Positions 17,924 through 28,900 of a stretch of 64,000 nucleotides of DNA are shown here, one piece after another. Position 1 is the stretch's first letter. Every line of letters starts with the position of its first letter. This DNA comes from Ligilactobacillus ceti DSM 22408 (GTDB lineage Bacteria; Bacillota; Bacilli; Lactobacillales; Lactobacillaceae), in contig NZ_KE383993.1 in the NCBI RefSeq assembly GCF_000423245.1, positions 640,159 to 704,158 of the forward strand, read 5' to 3'. The notes below the pieces were generated by a model, which was not told where the DNA came from, did not search any database, and was given only the letters and a program-made list of their open reading frames with translations. The position numbers were made by a program, and so were the translations under genes.

Positions 17924-18580
17924 TTATTTAGAAATATATTTTTGAACCGCATGCAAGTCATCACACACTGTAAAATCTAAATCTGCAAATTCTGCAGATG
18001 GTTGAATTAAATCGGGTACCATCACCACTGGAATACCCGCGTTATTAGCTGCTTTAATACCATTAATTGAATCTTCAATTACTAAAGTTGTTTCTTTCGC
18101 AGGTGCACCACCTTTTTCCCAGGCTGCTAAGAAGATATCTGGTGCTGGTTTAGTAGCCACTACATCTTCTGCACTTAAAATATCTAAAAATCCATCACGA
18201 ACTTGCAATGAATCTAAGTAATAATAAATATCTTTTTTATCATTACTAGAAGCAACTACATAAGGAATATTATTATCTTTTAAATAAGAACTTAATTCCA
18301 AGAATCCAGGTTTTAAATCTAATTCACCAGCATCGACAATCGGATGAATATGTTTAAAACTCAATTCCATAAACTTCTCAATTAATTCATAACTACCATA
18401 ATCTTTAGCCATTTCATTCATCATAACTGATGTTCCAGCACCAATAAAACGTTGATAATATTCTAAAGTATAATTTTCCATCCCTAATTTTTTAGCTGCA
18501 ATTTGATTCGCTTTAAAATACATTTGTTCCGAATCAATCACAACTCCATCCATATCAAAAATAACTAAATTAATTTCCAT
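17924..18580 (-). CDS. HAD-superfamily hydrolase, beta-phosphoglucomutase-like
   Basis: A 218-aa haloacid dehalogenase-type phosphatase. Motif I is FDMDGVVIDSE (nucleophile Asp and acid/base Asp), motif II is VASSNDKK, the lysine is in TKPAPDIF, and motif III is VIEDSINGIKAANNAG. The cap is a four-helix (C1) type, as in beta-phosphoglucomutase and general sugar phosphatases; the substrate cannot be told from sequence. The start was set at ATG 18580 with AAGGAG 9 nt upstream. It overlaps the folC end by 11 nt, so it is coupled to folC. Confidence 0.88.
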   Translation of the reverse strand: MEINLVIFDMDGVVIDSEQMYFKANQIAAKKLGMENYTLEYYQRFIGAGTSVMMNEMAKDYGSYELIEKFMELSFKHIHPIVDAGELDLKPGFLELSSYLKDNNIPYVVASSNDKKDIYYYLDSLQVRDGFLDILSAEDVVATKPAPDIFLAAWEKGGAPAKETTLVIEDSINGIKAANNAGIPVVMVPDLIQPSAEFADLDFTVCDDLHAVQKYISK

Positions 18581-19895
18581 TCTCATTCTCTCCTTGTTCT
18601 TTAAAATAAGCTCTAACTTCTGATACAAAATATAATGAACCAGTAAAAACTAATAAATCATCAGCATTCATCGTTTGAAGAGCTGCTAACAAAGCTGTTT
18701 GCCAAGTTTCATAAGCTTGTGAATTTTTTATTTTACGACTTAATTCTATCGGATCGCTAACTAAACGCGGCCCGTCAAAATTAGTGATCATCACATGATG
18801 TTTCGGATTTTGCGCGAGTGCACACAAACTTTGTAAATTATCTTTGTCAGCTAAAACTGCACAAATTAAATACACTTCTTTTTGAGCAAATTTATGCTCT
18901 AACAATGCTTGCAAACTAGTTAACCCCGCTTCGTTATGTGCGCCATCTACCACTATTAATGGATCTGCATTCAACATTTCAAAGCGACCGGGCCACTGTG
19001 CTTTAGCTAAACCTTGCTTAATTATTTTCTTAGTTTCACTCGTAATTTGTGGAAATAAAGTTAAATAAGCTTGAATAGCAACAGCTGCATTTTTAACCTG
19101 ATGTTCCCCTAATAAACCAATTTGTAAATCATGAATATTAACTTTTTGATTAGAAAAATTAAATTTTTCACCCCACAGATTACTTGTTTGTTGTAATTCA
19201 ATGCCAAAATCATCACGATAAAACAATGGCTGAGCTTTCATTTTTTGAGCTTGTTGTATAATAACCTGCTTAACATCAGAAGTAACATCACCAACAATAA
19301 CCGGTACTTGTTCCTTAATAATTCCAACTTTTTGCTGAGCAATTTCAGTTAAAGTCCCACCAAGTAAATTTTGATGATCATAAGCAACATTCGTGATAAT
19401 TGAAAGAATAGGATGAATCACATTCGTTGAATCATATGTACCACCAATTCCAACTTCTACTAAAAGATAATCAATATCTTTTTTAGCAAAATATAAAAAC
19501 ATCACAGCTGTTACAATTTCAAATTCCGTTGGTCCACCACCTGTTAACGCTAAATCTTGATCCAATTGTTGAACAATCGGTTGGATTTTTTGTACAAGGG
19601 TTACCAACTCATCATCCGGTATCATTACATTATTATATTGAATCCGATCATTAAATCGTACTAAATAAGGTGAAGTAAACGTTCCGACGTTATAACCTTG
19701 TTCTTGTAAAGTAGTACTTAAATATGTCAACGTTGACCCTTTTCCATTGGTACCCGTAATATGAATCATCGCTAAATGTTTATCAGGACGTCCTAATAAG
19801 TCTAAAAAAAGATTCATGCGAGCTAAAGTTGGTGCTTTTTTGAACTTATGTCGTCCATGAATAAATTCAAGTGCTTGCTGATAATTTGTAATCAT
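18570..19895 (-). CDS. folC: Folylpolyglutamate synthase / dihydrofolate synthase FolC
   Basis: FolC adds glutamate to folates (and often to dihydropteroate), in the cytoplasm with ATP. The 441-aa Mur-ligase-like protein has the P-loop ITGTNGKGSTLTYLS, the SPYLVRFNDRIQ signature, and the C-terminal VVDGAHNEAGL and VFTGSLYFVSEVR. The start was placed at ATG 19895 with AAAGGA 9 nt upstream; 34 further in-frame codons upstream include the valS terminator and are not coding. It follows valS, an order common in Firmicutes. Confidence 0.95.
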   Translation of the reverse strand: MITNYQQALEFIHGRHKFKKAPTLARMNLFLDLLGRPDKHLAMIHITGTNGKGSTLTYLSTTLQEQGYNVGTFTSPYLVRFNDRIQYNNVMIPDDELVTLVQKIQPIVQQLDQDLALTGGGPTEFEIVTAVMFLYFAKKDIDYLLVEVGIGGTYDSTNVIHPILSIITNVAYDHQNLLGGTLTEIAQQKVGIIKEQVPVIVGDVTSDVKQVIIQQAQKMKAQPLFYRDDFGIELQQTSNLWGEKFNFSNQKVNIHDLQIGLLGEHQVKNAAVAIQAYLTLFPQITSETKKIIKQGLAKAQWPGRFEMLNADPLIVVDGAHNEAGLTSLQALLEHKFAQKEVYLICAVLADKDNLQSLCALAQNPKHHVMITNFDGPRLVSDPIELSRKIKNSQAYETWQTALLAALQTMNADDLLVFTGSLYFVSEVRAYFKEQGENENGN

Positions 19896-19930
19896 TATTA
19901 ACCGTCCTTTCCATTCAAAATTAATGATAT

Positions 19931-19963
19931 AAAAAAAGAGATGGCTTTTCAACCATCTCTCAA
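19931..19963 (-). terminator. Intrinsic terminator after valS
   Basis: Minus-strand AGAGATGG (19953-19960) pairs with CCATCTCT (19937-19944) around an 8-nt loop and is followed by seven T. It separates valS from folC. Confidence 0.88.
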
Positions 19964-19971
19964 AACAAGAT

Positions 19972-22635
19972 TTATTTAATTTCTTTTTGTAATGCATTAA
20001 TTCGTTCTTCAGTGGCAGCTAATTTAGCTTGATAATCAACTAATTTAGCTTTTTCTTGAGCAACAACAGCTTCTGGGGCATTTGCCACAAAACGTTCATT
20101 ACCTAATTTCTTTTCACAACGAGTTACTTCACCTTGAAGTTTAGCAACTTCTTTTTCTAAACGAGCTACTTCATCATTTAAATCGATTAAATCAGCTAAA
20201 GGTAAATAAACTTCTGCACCTGTAATAACAGCAGTCATAGCTAAAGTTGGCGCTACCACATCAAACCCAATTTCCAAATGTTTTGGATGACAGAATTTTT
20301 CAATATATTCTTCATTACTTTCAAAAACAGCTTTTGTTGTTTCAGATGTAGTTTTAACTAAAATATCAATAGCAGATGACATTGGTGCATTAACTTCAGC
20401 GCGAACATTACGAACTGCTTTAATTAATTCAATTAAGTTATTCATTTGTTGTTCAGCTTCTGGATTAAAGTCTGCTTCATTCACAACTGGATATTTGGCA
20501 GTTACCAAAGTATCACCTTCATGTGGCATTGTTAACCAAATTTGTTCAGTTACAAATGGCATGATTGGGTGTAATAATCGTAAAATTTGATCTAATACAT
20601 AACACAAAATGTTTTGTGTATTACGTTTAAGTTTTTCATCAGTACTATTCAAATCAGCTTTCGCCATTTCAATATACCAATCACAAAAATCATTCCAAAT
20701 AAAGTTATACAATGCTCGTCCAGCTTCACCAAATTCAAACTTATCAAAATTACGTGTTACATCCGCAATTGTATTGTTTAAACGACTAATAATCCATTGA
20801 TCAGCTAATTGCCATTCTGATTTAGCTGGTAATTCTGGTTTTGTATCATCATCTAAGTTCATAATTACAAAACGACTAGCATTCCAAATCTTATTAATAA
20901 AGTTCCAAGCAGCATCCATCTTAGTATATGAAAAACGAACATCTTGTCCTGGAGCAGAACCATTAGATAAGAACCAACGCAATGAATCAGCACCATATTT
21001 GTCAATAACATCCATTGGATCAATACCATTGCCTAATGATTTACTCATTTTACGACCTTGTTCATCACGAATTAAACCATGAATTAAAACATCATTAAAT
21101 GGACGTTCTCCTGTAAATTCTAAACTTTGGAAAATCATTCTGGAAACCCAGAAAAAGATAATATCATAACCTGTTACCAATGTATTAGTTGGGAAATAAC
21201 GTTTAAAGTCAGCAGCATCTTCATTTGGCCAACCCATTGTTGAAAATGGCCATAAAGCACTTGAGAACCATGTATCTAATACGTCAGAATCTTGTTCCCA
21301 ATTTTCCAAATCAGCCGGTGCTTCTTCACCTACGTAAATTTCACCAGTTTCTTTATGATACCAAGCTGGGATTTGATGTCCCCACCATAATTGACGTGAA
21401 ATAACCCAATCATGTACATTTTCCATCCATTGTGTAAATGTATTTTCAAAACGTTCCGGTACAAAGTTAACACGATCATCAGTTTTTTGATTTTCTAAAG
21501 CAGCTTGTGCTAAAGGTTTCATTTTTACAAACCATTGTGTAGATAAACGTGCTTCAACTGGGACACCAGTTCTTTCAGAGTGACCAACACTATGCACAAG
21601 TGGTTCAATCTTTAACATATAGCCTTGTTCTTCTAAATCTTTCACAATAGCTTTACGTGCTACAAAACGATCCATACCTTCGTATTTACCTGCACGTGCA
21701 TTCATTGTTGCATCTTCATTCATAGTATTGATTCGTTCTAAATCATGACGATTACCAACTTCAAAATCGTTAGGGTCATGAGCTGGTGTAATCTTAACCA
21801 TACCAGTTCCGAATTCAATATCCACATAATCATCAGCAATAATTGGTAAACGTCGGCCATTTAAAGGTAAAATAACGTCTTTACCAATCAAATCTTGATA
21901 TCGTTCATCTTTAGGATTAACAGCTACTGCCACATCACCTAACATTGTTTCTGGACGTGTTGTTGCAATTTCAATATAATCTTTACCATCATATGTGACA
22001 CCATCAGCAAATGGATATTTTACATGATAGAATGCACCTTGATCATCTTGGTGAATAACTTCAATATCAGATAATGCTGTTTTAGCTTTGGGATCCCAGT
22101 TAATGATATATTCACCACGATAAATTAAGCCTTTTTCATATAAGTTTACGAAAACTTTTTTAACAGCTTGTGATAAACCATCATCTAATGTGAATCTTTC
22201 ACGATCATAATCTAAAGATAAACCTAATTTAGCCCATTGTTGATGGATAATATCAGCATATTCATCTTTCCATTCCCAAACTTTATTGATAAATGCTTCA
22301 CGACCTAAATCATAACGTGAAATTCCATCTTCAGCTAAACGAGCTTCAACTTTTGCTTGAGTTGCAATACCAGCATGGTCCATACCTGGTAACCATAATG
22401 TATCGAATCCTTGCATCCGTTTTTGACGAATAATAATATCTTGTAATGTTGTATCCCAAGCATGACCTAAGTGTAATTTACCAGTCACGTTTGGTGGTGG
22501 AATTACGATTGAATATGGTTCAGCTTTTTGATCGCCACTAGGACGAAATACTTTTTGATCTAACCAAGCTTGATAACGTCCTGGTTCAACTTGACTTGGA
22601 TCATATTTAGTTGACATTTTAATTTCTTTTGTCAT
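19972..22635 (-). CDS. valS: Valyl-tRNA synthetase
   Basis: ValS charges tRNA-Val. At 887 aa it is a class Ia synthetase. The HIGH-type motif is [16 protein letters not shown], the KMSKS motif is [14 protein letters not shown], an editing domain lies in between ([17 protein letters not shown]), and a C-terminal coiled coil (about 815-885) is typical of ValS. The first Met, preceded by AAAGGA, is preferred to the one at codon 7. A T-box leader controls it. Confidence 0.98.
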   Translation of the reverse strand: MTKEIKMSTKYDPSQVEPGRYQAWLDQKVFRPSGDQKAEPYSIVIPPPNVTGKLHLGHAWDTTLQDIIIRQKRMQGFDTLWLPGMDHAGIATQAKVEARLAEDGISRYDLGREAFINKVWEWKDEYADIIHQQWAKLGLSLDYDRERFTLDDGLSQAVKKVFVNLYEKGLIYRGEYIINWDPKAKTALSDIEVIHQDDQGAFYHVKYPFADGVTYDGKDYIEIATTRPETMLGDVAVAVNPKDERYQDLIGKDVILPLNGRRLPIIADDYVDIEFGTGMVKITPAHDPNDFEVGNRHDLERINTMNEDATMNARAGKYEGMDRFVARKAIVKDLEEQGYMLKIEPLVHSVGHSERTGVPVEARLSTQWFVKMKPLAQAALENQKTDDRVNFVPERFENTFTQWMENVHDWVISRQLWWGHQIPAWYHKETGEIYVGEEAPADLENWEQDSDVLDTWFSSALWPFSTMGWPNEDAADFKRYFPTNTLVTGYDIIFFWVSRMIFQSLEFTGERPFNDVLIHGLIRDEQGRKMSKSLGNGIDPMDVIDKYGADSLRWFLSNGSAPGQDVRFSYTKMDAAWNFINKIWNASRFVIMNLDDDTKPELPAKSEWQLADQWIISRLNNTIADVTRNFDKFEFGEAGRALYNFIWNDFCDWYIEMAKADLNSTDEKLKRNTQNILCYVLDQILRLLHPIMPFVTEQIWLTMPHEGDTLVTAKYPVVNEADFNPEAEQQMNNLIELIKAVRNVRAEVNAPMSSAIDILVKTTSETTKAVFESNEEYIEKFCHPKHLEIGFDVVAPTLAMTAVITGAEVYLPLADLIDLNDEVARLEKEVAKLQGEVTRCEKKLGNERFVANAPEAVVAQEKAKLVDYQAKLAATEERINALQKEIK

Positions 22636-22659
22636 TGTCTAAATTCCTTTCTTTTTCCA

Positions 22660-22905
22660 AATAAAAAGGCACTGTCGCTCATATAATAGGACGACAGTGC
22701 CGTGGTACCACCTAAATTGGGTTTTTTACCCCTCTTTAAATATCTTTTTAACGAATGATAATCCGGTTATTTTTACTCCAATTTCAAAATAACAGTTCCC
22801 AAGCTACAATTTCAATCTTGCTCGAGGTTTTTTCCAGCTACCAAACCTTCTCTGAACGAGCATTTGTAATTAAAATATTCTTGTTCTTAACTTTTTATTT
22901 ATAAT
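22660..22905 (-). promoter_or_regulatory. T-box riboswitch controlling valS
   Basis: On the minus strand the leader ends in the T-box core AGGTGGTACCACG (22701-22713). The terminator follows it at once: GGCACTGTCG (22692-22701 side) pairs with CGACAGTGCC (22668-22677), followed by TTTTTATTT. Upstream lies a stem I region with AGAGAAGGTTTGGTAGCTGG and a candidate specifier GTA (Val, 22805-22807) in AAATTGTAGCTTGG. Uncharged tRNA-Val should pair with the T-box and allow read-through into valS. Confidence 0.93.
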
Positions 22906-22911
22906 AAATAA

Positions 22912-22940
22912 ATTTTATCGTTGAATCATTAAGGTGTCAA
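22912..22940 (-). promoter_or_regulatory. valS T-box promoter
   Basis: TTGACA (22935-22940) and TAAAAT (22912-22917) on the minus strand are 17 nt apart. The promoter starts only about 20 nt after the surface-protein stop codon, and no terminator is visible between them. Confidence 0.75.
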
Positions 22941-22958
22941 GGTTGAAATCAAATCTTA

Positions 22959-25900
22959 TTAGTCTTCTTTAGATCGAATTTTCTTATATCCAAAAAATGC
23001 CAAAAGTAAACTTAACCCAACTAAAACTCCACCTAAAATTCGCGATGTTACTCGTTCTCCATCAAGCGGCAGTTGACCATGATGTTTATGGTCAGTTTCT
23101 CCGTGCTTTTCAGTAGCTTCTTGGTGGTGTTCTTTATTTTGAACTACAGACTTGTCTTTCACAGCTCCATGTCGATCATGTGATACTTCACTACCAATTA
23201 GTATATGCTCATTGGTTAATTGCTCTGAAACCGAGTTTTGACTGTGTTCGCTATTTTTTTGATCAGTCGTTGGGCTTGAACCATTTGGTTGATTTTGAAC
23301 ATGATCTGTCGGTGTTAAAATAGTTGAATCTGTTGTTTGATCTTTGGTTGGCTTGTTATGATTTGAATCTGTTGGCTGCTGCGGGTTTGTTGTTTGCGCT
23401 AAATTAGCTTGAGCTTGCGCTTTAGCTTGTTCCAAAATTAAATTAGTATCACAGCCTACTTCACAATCAATTAAATCATTAATATATTTTGTTTTTTCTT
23501 CATCTGTTAATCCATTTAATTTTTCTATAATCGCTGTTGCCTGTTTCACATTTTCTTCATGACGTTTTTTCTGAGCCGCTTGTTGTTTAGCGATTTGATT
23601 CTTTTGAGCTTGCTTTTTAGCATCAGTAACTAATTGCTTAATTTGACTTATCGTTGTAGTTTGAGCTAATTCTTTTTGATAATGCATTTGTTGTTGCTCT
23701 GTCAAATCAGTTAATTGTTTAATTTGATCTTGCGCTAAACGAATTCGTGCTTGTTGTGCTTTAGCTTGTGCAATTTTATCAGCAGACTCTTGTTGATTCT
23801 TTTGTGCTTGTTTTTTAGCATCTTGCAAAATATTGTCCACTAAACTGCTTGATTGTGCATTTTGAACTTGTTTAATATAAGTTGTTTGTTCAGCGGTAGT
23901 CAAATCCACCATTTGTTTAATTGTTTTAATAGCTTCCGTTTGAGCTAACTTCAAAGCAGCTTTTTGAGCTTCTTCTGCAGTTGCTTTTTGATTAGCTTGC
24001 ACGATTTGCTCAACTTTATTTTGAGCTTGCTTAAGTTTTGTTTGCAACTGATCCGTTGTTAACCCTAAATTCAAAGCTACTTTTAACTCATTAGCAACAT
24101 CTTTTAATTGCGTTGCATATGGTTCTTTAACTTTGGTTTGTTGTTGGGAAACTTTTGTTAATTCAGCTTGAACTTCTTGAGCAACTTTTTGATACGCTGC
24201 TTTTTTAGCTTGCTGTTGTTCTTTTTCAACTTGTCTTTGTTGTAATTTCACTAAATCTTGTTGAATTCTTTGAACATGTTGTTTTAAATCACGTAAATTA
24301 TAATTTTGTAAATTTTTTGCTGTATGAGCTAAAGCTTGAAATTCAGCTAAATCTCCACCTGTTAATTTAGCAACATCGATTTTTTGTAAATCTTGATTTA
24401 ACTCTCTTAATAAGGCATCTTTTTGCGCTTGTTCATCCGTTTTATGCAATTGCGCTTTATTTTGAGCTTGTGTATAAAGTTGTTTAATATCATCTACATT
24501 ATCACTCTTTTGAATATTGTCTAAATATTCATTTTGCTCTGTAATACTTAACCCTTTTAACGCTCTCACTTTTAGACTAAACATTTGTTTAGCATCTTGT
24601 AATTGCGCATATTCTGTTTGTTTATGATTTTGTTTAATTTTAGCAATTTTATTTAACAACATTTGCATATGTTGGGCTAATCGATCAGCTTCAATTAAAG
24701 GTTTTACGTCTTTTGTAATTTGTTTTAAATGTTGTTGTCCCGCGACTAACAAAGCTTCATCAGCAAGACGAACATTATCCACTGTCAGATGATCTATTTT
24801 TTCAAAATAAATTTTTTCTAGTTGAATTTTTTGATTTAAATCACTATTATCTTGTAAAATTTTACCTAATTCAGCTATCAAAGCCACTGACGCTTGCGCT
24901 TTATGCTGCTTAGTAGATTGTGCTTTATTTAACAAACTTTGTAATGCTGGTTTAAATTGAGCTAAAGTTGTTTTTTCTTTTTGTGCCGCTTTAATTTTGG
25001 CAATGACTTGAGTTAATTGTTTTTGTCCTTCAGGTTTTAATTTAGCTTGAATTTCAGCTAATTTATTTCTTTCTGCAACCAAATAACTTTGACTAACTTG
25101 ATCAAGTCGCCGGAATTGATCTTCAGCTTTATCTAACTGTTTTTGATCTGCTGGTACAATTTGATCTAACGGTTTTAACAATAACGTTTTAAAGCGTTCT
25201 TTAAATTGATCAGCCCGGAATTTTTCGTCTTTTTGCAATGCAATCTGATACTCTAATGACGCTTTAGCTTTCATTAAATCAAGCACACCTTGATCATATA
25301 CAGCTTTAGTTGGTGTCTTCGTTTGTAACACAACACGTGCTTTCGTTAAACTTTGTTGCCAAATTGCTTGATATGTTGGCGTTTTCGCAAAACTCTGTTC
25401 TTCATTTTGGATTGCTTGCACTAATTTTTCTCGAGCTTGTTTGACAGCTAACTCTGCAAGCACTGCTTTAACTTTATCCAATTGAGTTTGTTCAGCTACT
25501 AATAACTTTTGAACTTGCTTTGGTAAATAAACATAATCATTTTGTGCATTATTAACTAAATGTTGGTATTCACTCTGATTATCTGGATTAATTTTACTTA
25601 AATCAACGTTTAAAACTCGTTGATTTGCTTGTTTGTATTGTTCTGCTTCTTTTATAAATTCAGCTTGTTGATTATCTAAATAATCAATTAAACGTTTTAA
25701 ATGAATTTGTTCTTGAACTAAACCAGCTTGCGCAGCATCAGATAATGCAAAACTATTATAATATGCTTCATTCAAATTATTATAATCCCGCTCTTGAACT
25801 GTTTTTTCTGTTAAAGATATCATCTTTTTAAATGTTTGTTTAAAGACTTGGGCTTGAACCCCCACTAAATATTCATTTTGTTTAGTTAGTAAATTCACCT

Positions 25901-28900
25901 TCAAATAAGCAAATTTTTGTTGATCTGCTGCAGATAACTTAGCAAACGCAGCTAAACCTGCTTTGATTTGCGTAGCTATATCTTTAGTAATTGGTAAAAT
26001 TTGTGGCTGAAAAACCGTTTGATATTGCTGCATAAATTCAGCAAAGGCTGGACTTGTTTGGATTATACTATGTTCCATTTGATCTAAAATGACTTGATTA
26101 CGTAATGTATCTAACTGAATTTTAAACTGTACAATATTCTTTTCTGATAATACCTTCTTTTGTTGTTCAGCTCGTATTGCTTGAGTTAAAGATTGTAATT
26201 TGGCTTTAATATCAGCATTATTAGTTAAATCACTCACCACTGAAACATTAGGGATTAAAGCTTTAAGTTGGGCTTGTAAATCTTTTTGAGCTGCTTGCGT
26301 AATCTGTTGAGCACGTTCATTTTTTTCTGCTTGTGCTGCTTGCTTAGTAATTTCAAAACTAATTTCTGCTGCAGAACCAAAATTGTTCACACCATGATTG
26401 ATTTCTAATTTTAAATATTGTGTTGGTGCTAAATCAGTTGGTAATTGAATTGCTCGTCTTTGTTTACGATTAGCATGTGTATACGTGAAATGACCACTTA
26501 AAACTTTAGTGAAATGTTGGCCATCTTGACTAGTATAAATTGTATAATCTTCAATATTCCCGTTTGTTCCGCTATCCTGTCTTGGTGTATACCAAATTGT
26601 TTGGACTGGATATTTGTGATTAAACTGAAATGTTAATGCTGGTGTATGATCTCCACGATTCCAAACAGTATGCCAAATAGTGTTAGAATCTCCATCTAAA
26701 ACATTTTTAGCACTTTGATCTGTATCATTTTGTTGAGAAGTCCAATGAAGTAAATTAATATTGTCTCGATAAATATTACGATAAAGTTCTTTATTTGGTG
26801 TAAATTGTAATGTTTTAACATCACCACCCAATGTAGTCCCAGTATTTTGGTATCGCACTAACACTGTTTTTTCTCCAGATAAATCAGCGGGCACACTCCC
26901 TGCTAGCCAACTCTTACCTTGATCTAATGAATATTCCATATCTGGTTTCAAACCAATAATTTGGTTAGCTTGATCATCAACATGTACACTATCTGGAATG
27001 TTTTTTTGTGTAAATTTAATTTGTAATGCTTCTGTCATTCCTTTCAGCCGCAATAAAATACCATTTTTAGCTGTAATTTTAGCTACATCTGATGTTAATA
27101 ACATTTGGTTTTCATCTGTAATCGGAATATAACTAATTCCACCATCTAATGAATACTCTGTATCGGTTTTAGAGCCCATTAAGCGATTCTTATTCGGACC
27201 GTTTAAACTAAATGATCCCAACATTGTCATAAATTCTTGAGCTTGTTTTTGATACTCTTCTTCTTGAAAAACATCTTTTGCATATGGATCTGACATTTGT
27301 TGAACCATTTGCGAATACTTCACCGCCACATCAAAAACCAACCGCCGATTTTCCGCCCCTTTTAAATGATTCATCACTGGTTTTAATAAATCTAGCATTG
27401 GTTTCGGGAAATTACGGAAATTTTGAATAATACGAATTGCTAAATCATGATACATTTGCGGATTAGCTTGAGCTTGTTGTTCCAATTCACTCAATTTATC
27501 TCGATAAATAGGGACAAATAGTGGTTCTAACTCTAAAATTTTTTCTGCTAGAGCTGTTTTAATTTGATAATCGGTTGTTTGTTGATAGATTCCATAATAT
27601 TCTTTCGCTAAATAATAATTTTGAGGATTTTGTCGAGCAGCAAAGTCCAATAAATTATAAGTATTATTAAAACCTTGAGAACCTTGAGCTAAAGTCGTGG
27701 CTGTCCCACCTTGAGTCCGCCCCCAAGAAGAAATATTATTGTTGCGAGACCAATTACCATCATCTTTCATATAAGTGACTGCCGCATGTCCTGGTTGCCC
27801 TACTAAGTTAGCTGGTACACCAAAAGCACGTAAAACACTTTCATCAAATTTGGAAATTGAACCACAAACACCACCTAATTCAATCACTTTAGCTAAACTA
27901 GGATTTTCCCCATAATAATTTGGTCTTTGAACATCATCACCATACTTATTAAATGGATTATAAGCAATGTATTTATAAACAATATTAGATAATTGACTAT
28001 TGCTTGTTAGTAGTTCTGGATGTTCTTTTTGAACTTTAGCTCGAATCCATAATAAATCTTCATCACTTAAGCGTGCAGAAACAACATTCCGCATTAAATC
28101 AACATCCAACGTTTTAAAAATTGGACGTAATTGTCCTGGTGTATTATTTAAATCACGATAAATTTCATACCGACGAACAGCATCAGATTTTGCATTAGCA
28201 TTAATCCATAAACTAATATCATCATTGGCATATTCTAAAGCAACTGCCATTGCTATTTTTTGATTCATTGGATTAGTTTTTGCACTAGCATCTTTTGTAA
28301 CAATACGTTGTAATTGGTTTAAAAATCCAATTTTATTATTACCACGTGGGTCTAATCCATGATTATAATAATCTAACATTGTTTCATTATTTAATAGCCA
28401 TTCTAAAAAATGATGATTCTTTTCATTTTCTGTTAAAAAAGTAAATAAATTAACCTTACCTAAATCTTTAATGAATTCAGCTTGTGCTTGTGTTAAGCGA
28501 TAATTACCATTTTTCAAAGCTCCAAAACTAAATTTTGGTTCTTGAACATTTAATTGGCTTAAATCATATCCTGATAAATCTTGTTGATAAAATTCAGCTC
28601 CCGCCAACATCGAATGATCTTGACTAGCGCTTCCCACCGTATCAATCATAACTTTTAATTCTTTTTTGCCAGTCACATTTAATTTAATATGTTTAGTATT
28701 ATTCCGGTTAACATGCCCGCTTGTATAAACTAGATCATTATCTAAATATAATTTAAATTCAACCGTCCCGTTTTGATGGTCATCAACACCTAAATACGTT
28801 TCAAAAACATTAACATTTTTTGGTATTTGATAAATTAATTTAGCATCAGCGTGAGCCGTGATACCTTTTTTAAAGATTTTGTCTTTCCCATTAACTTTCA

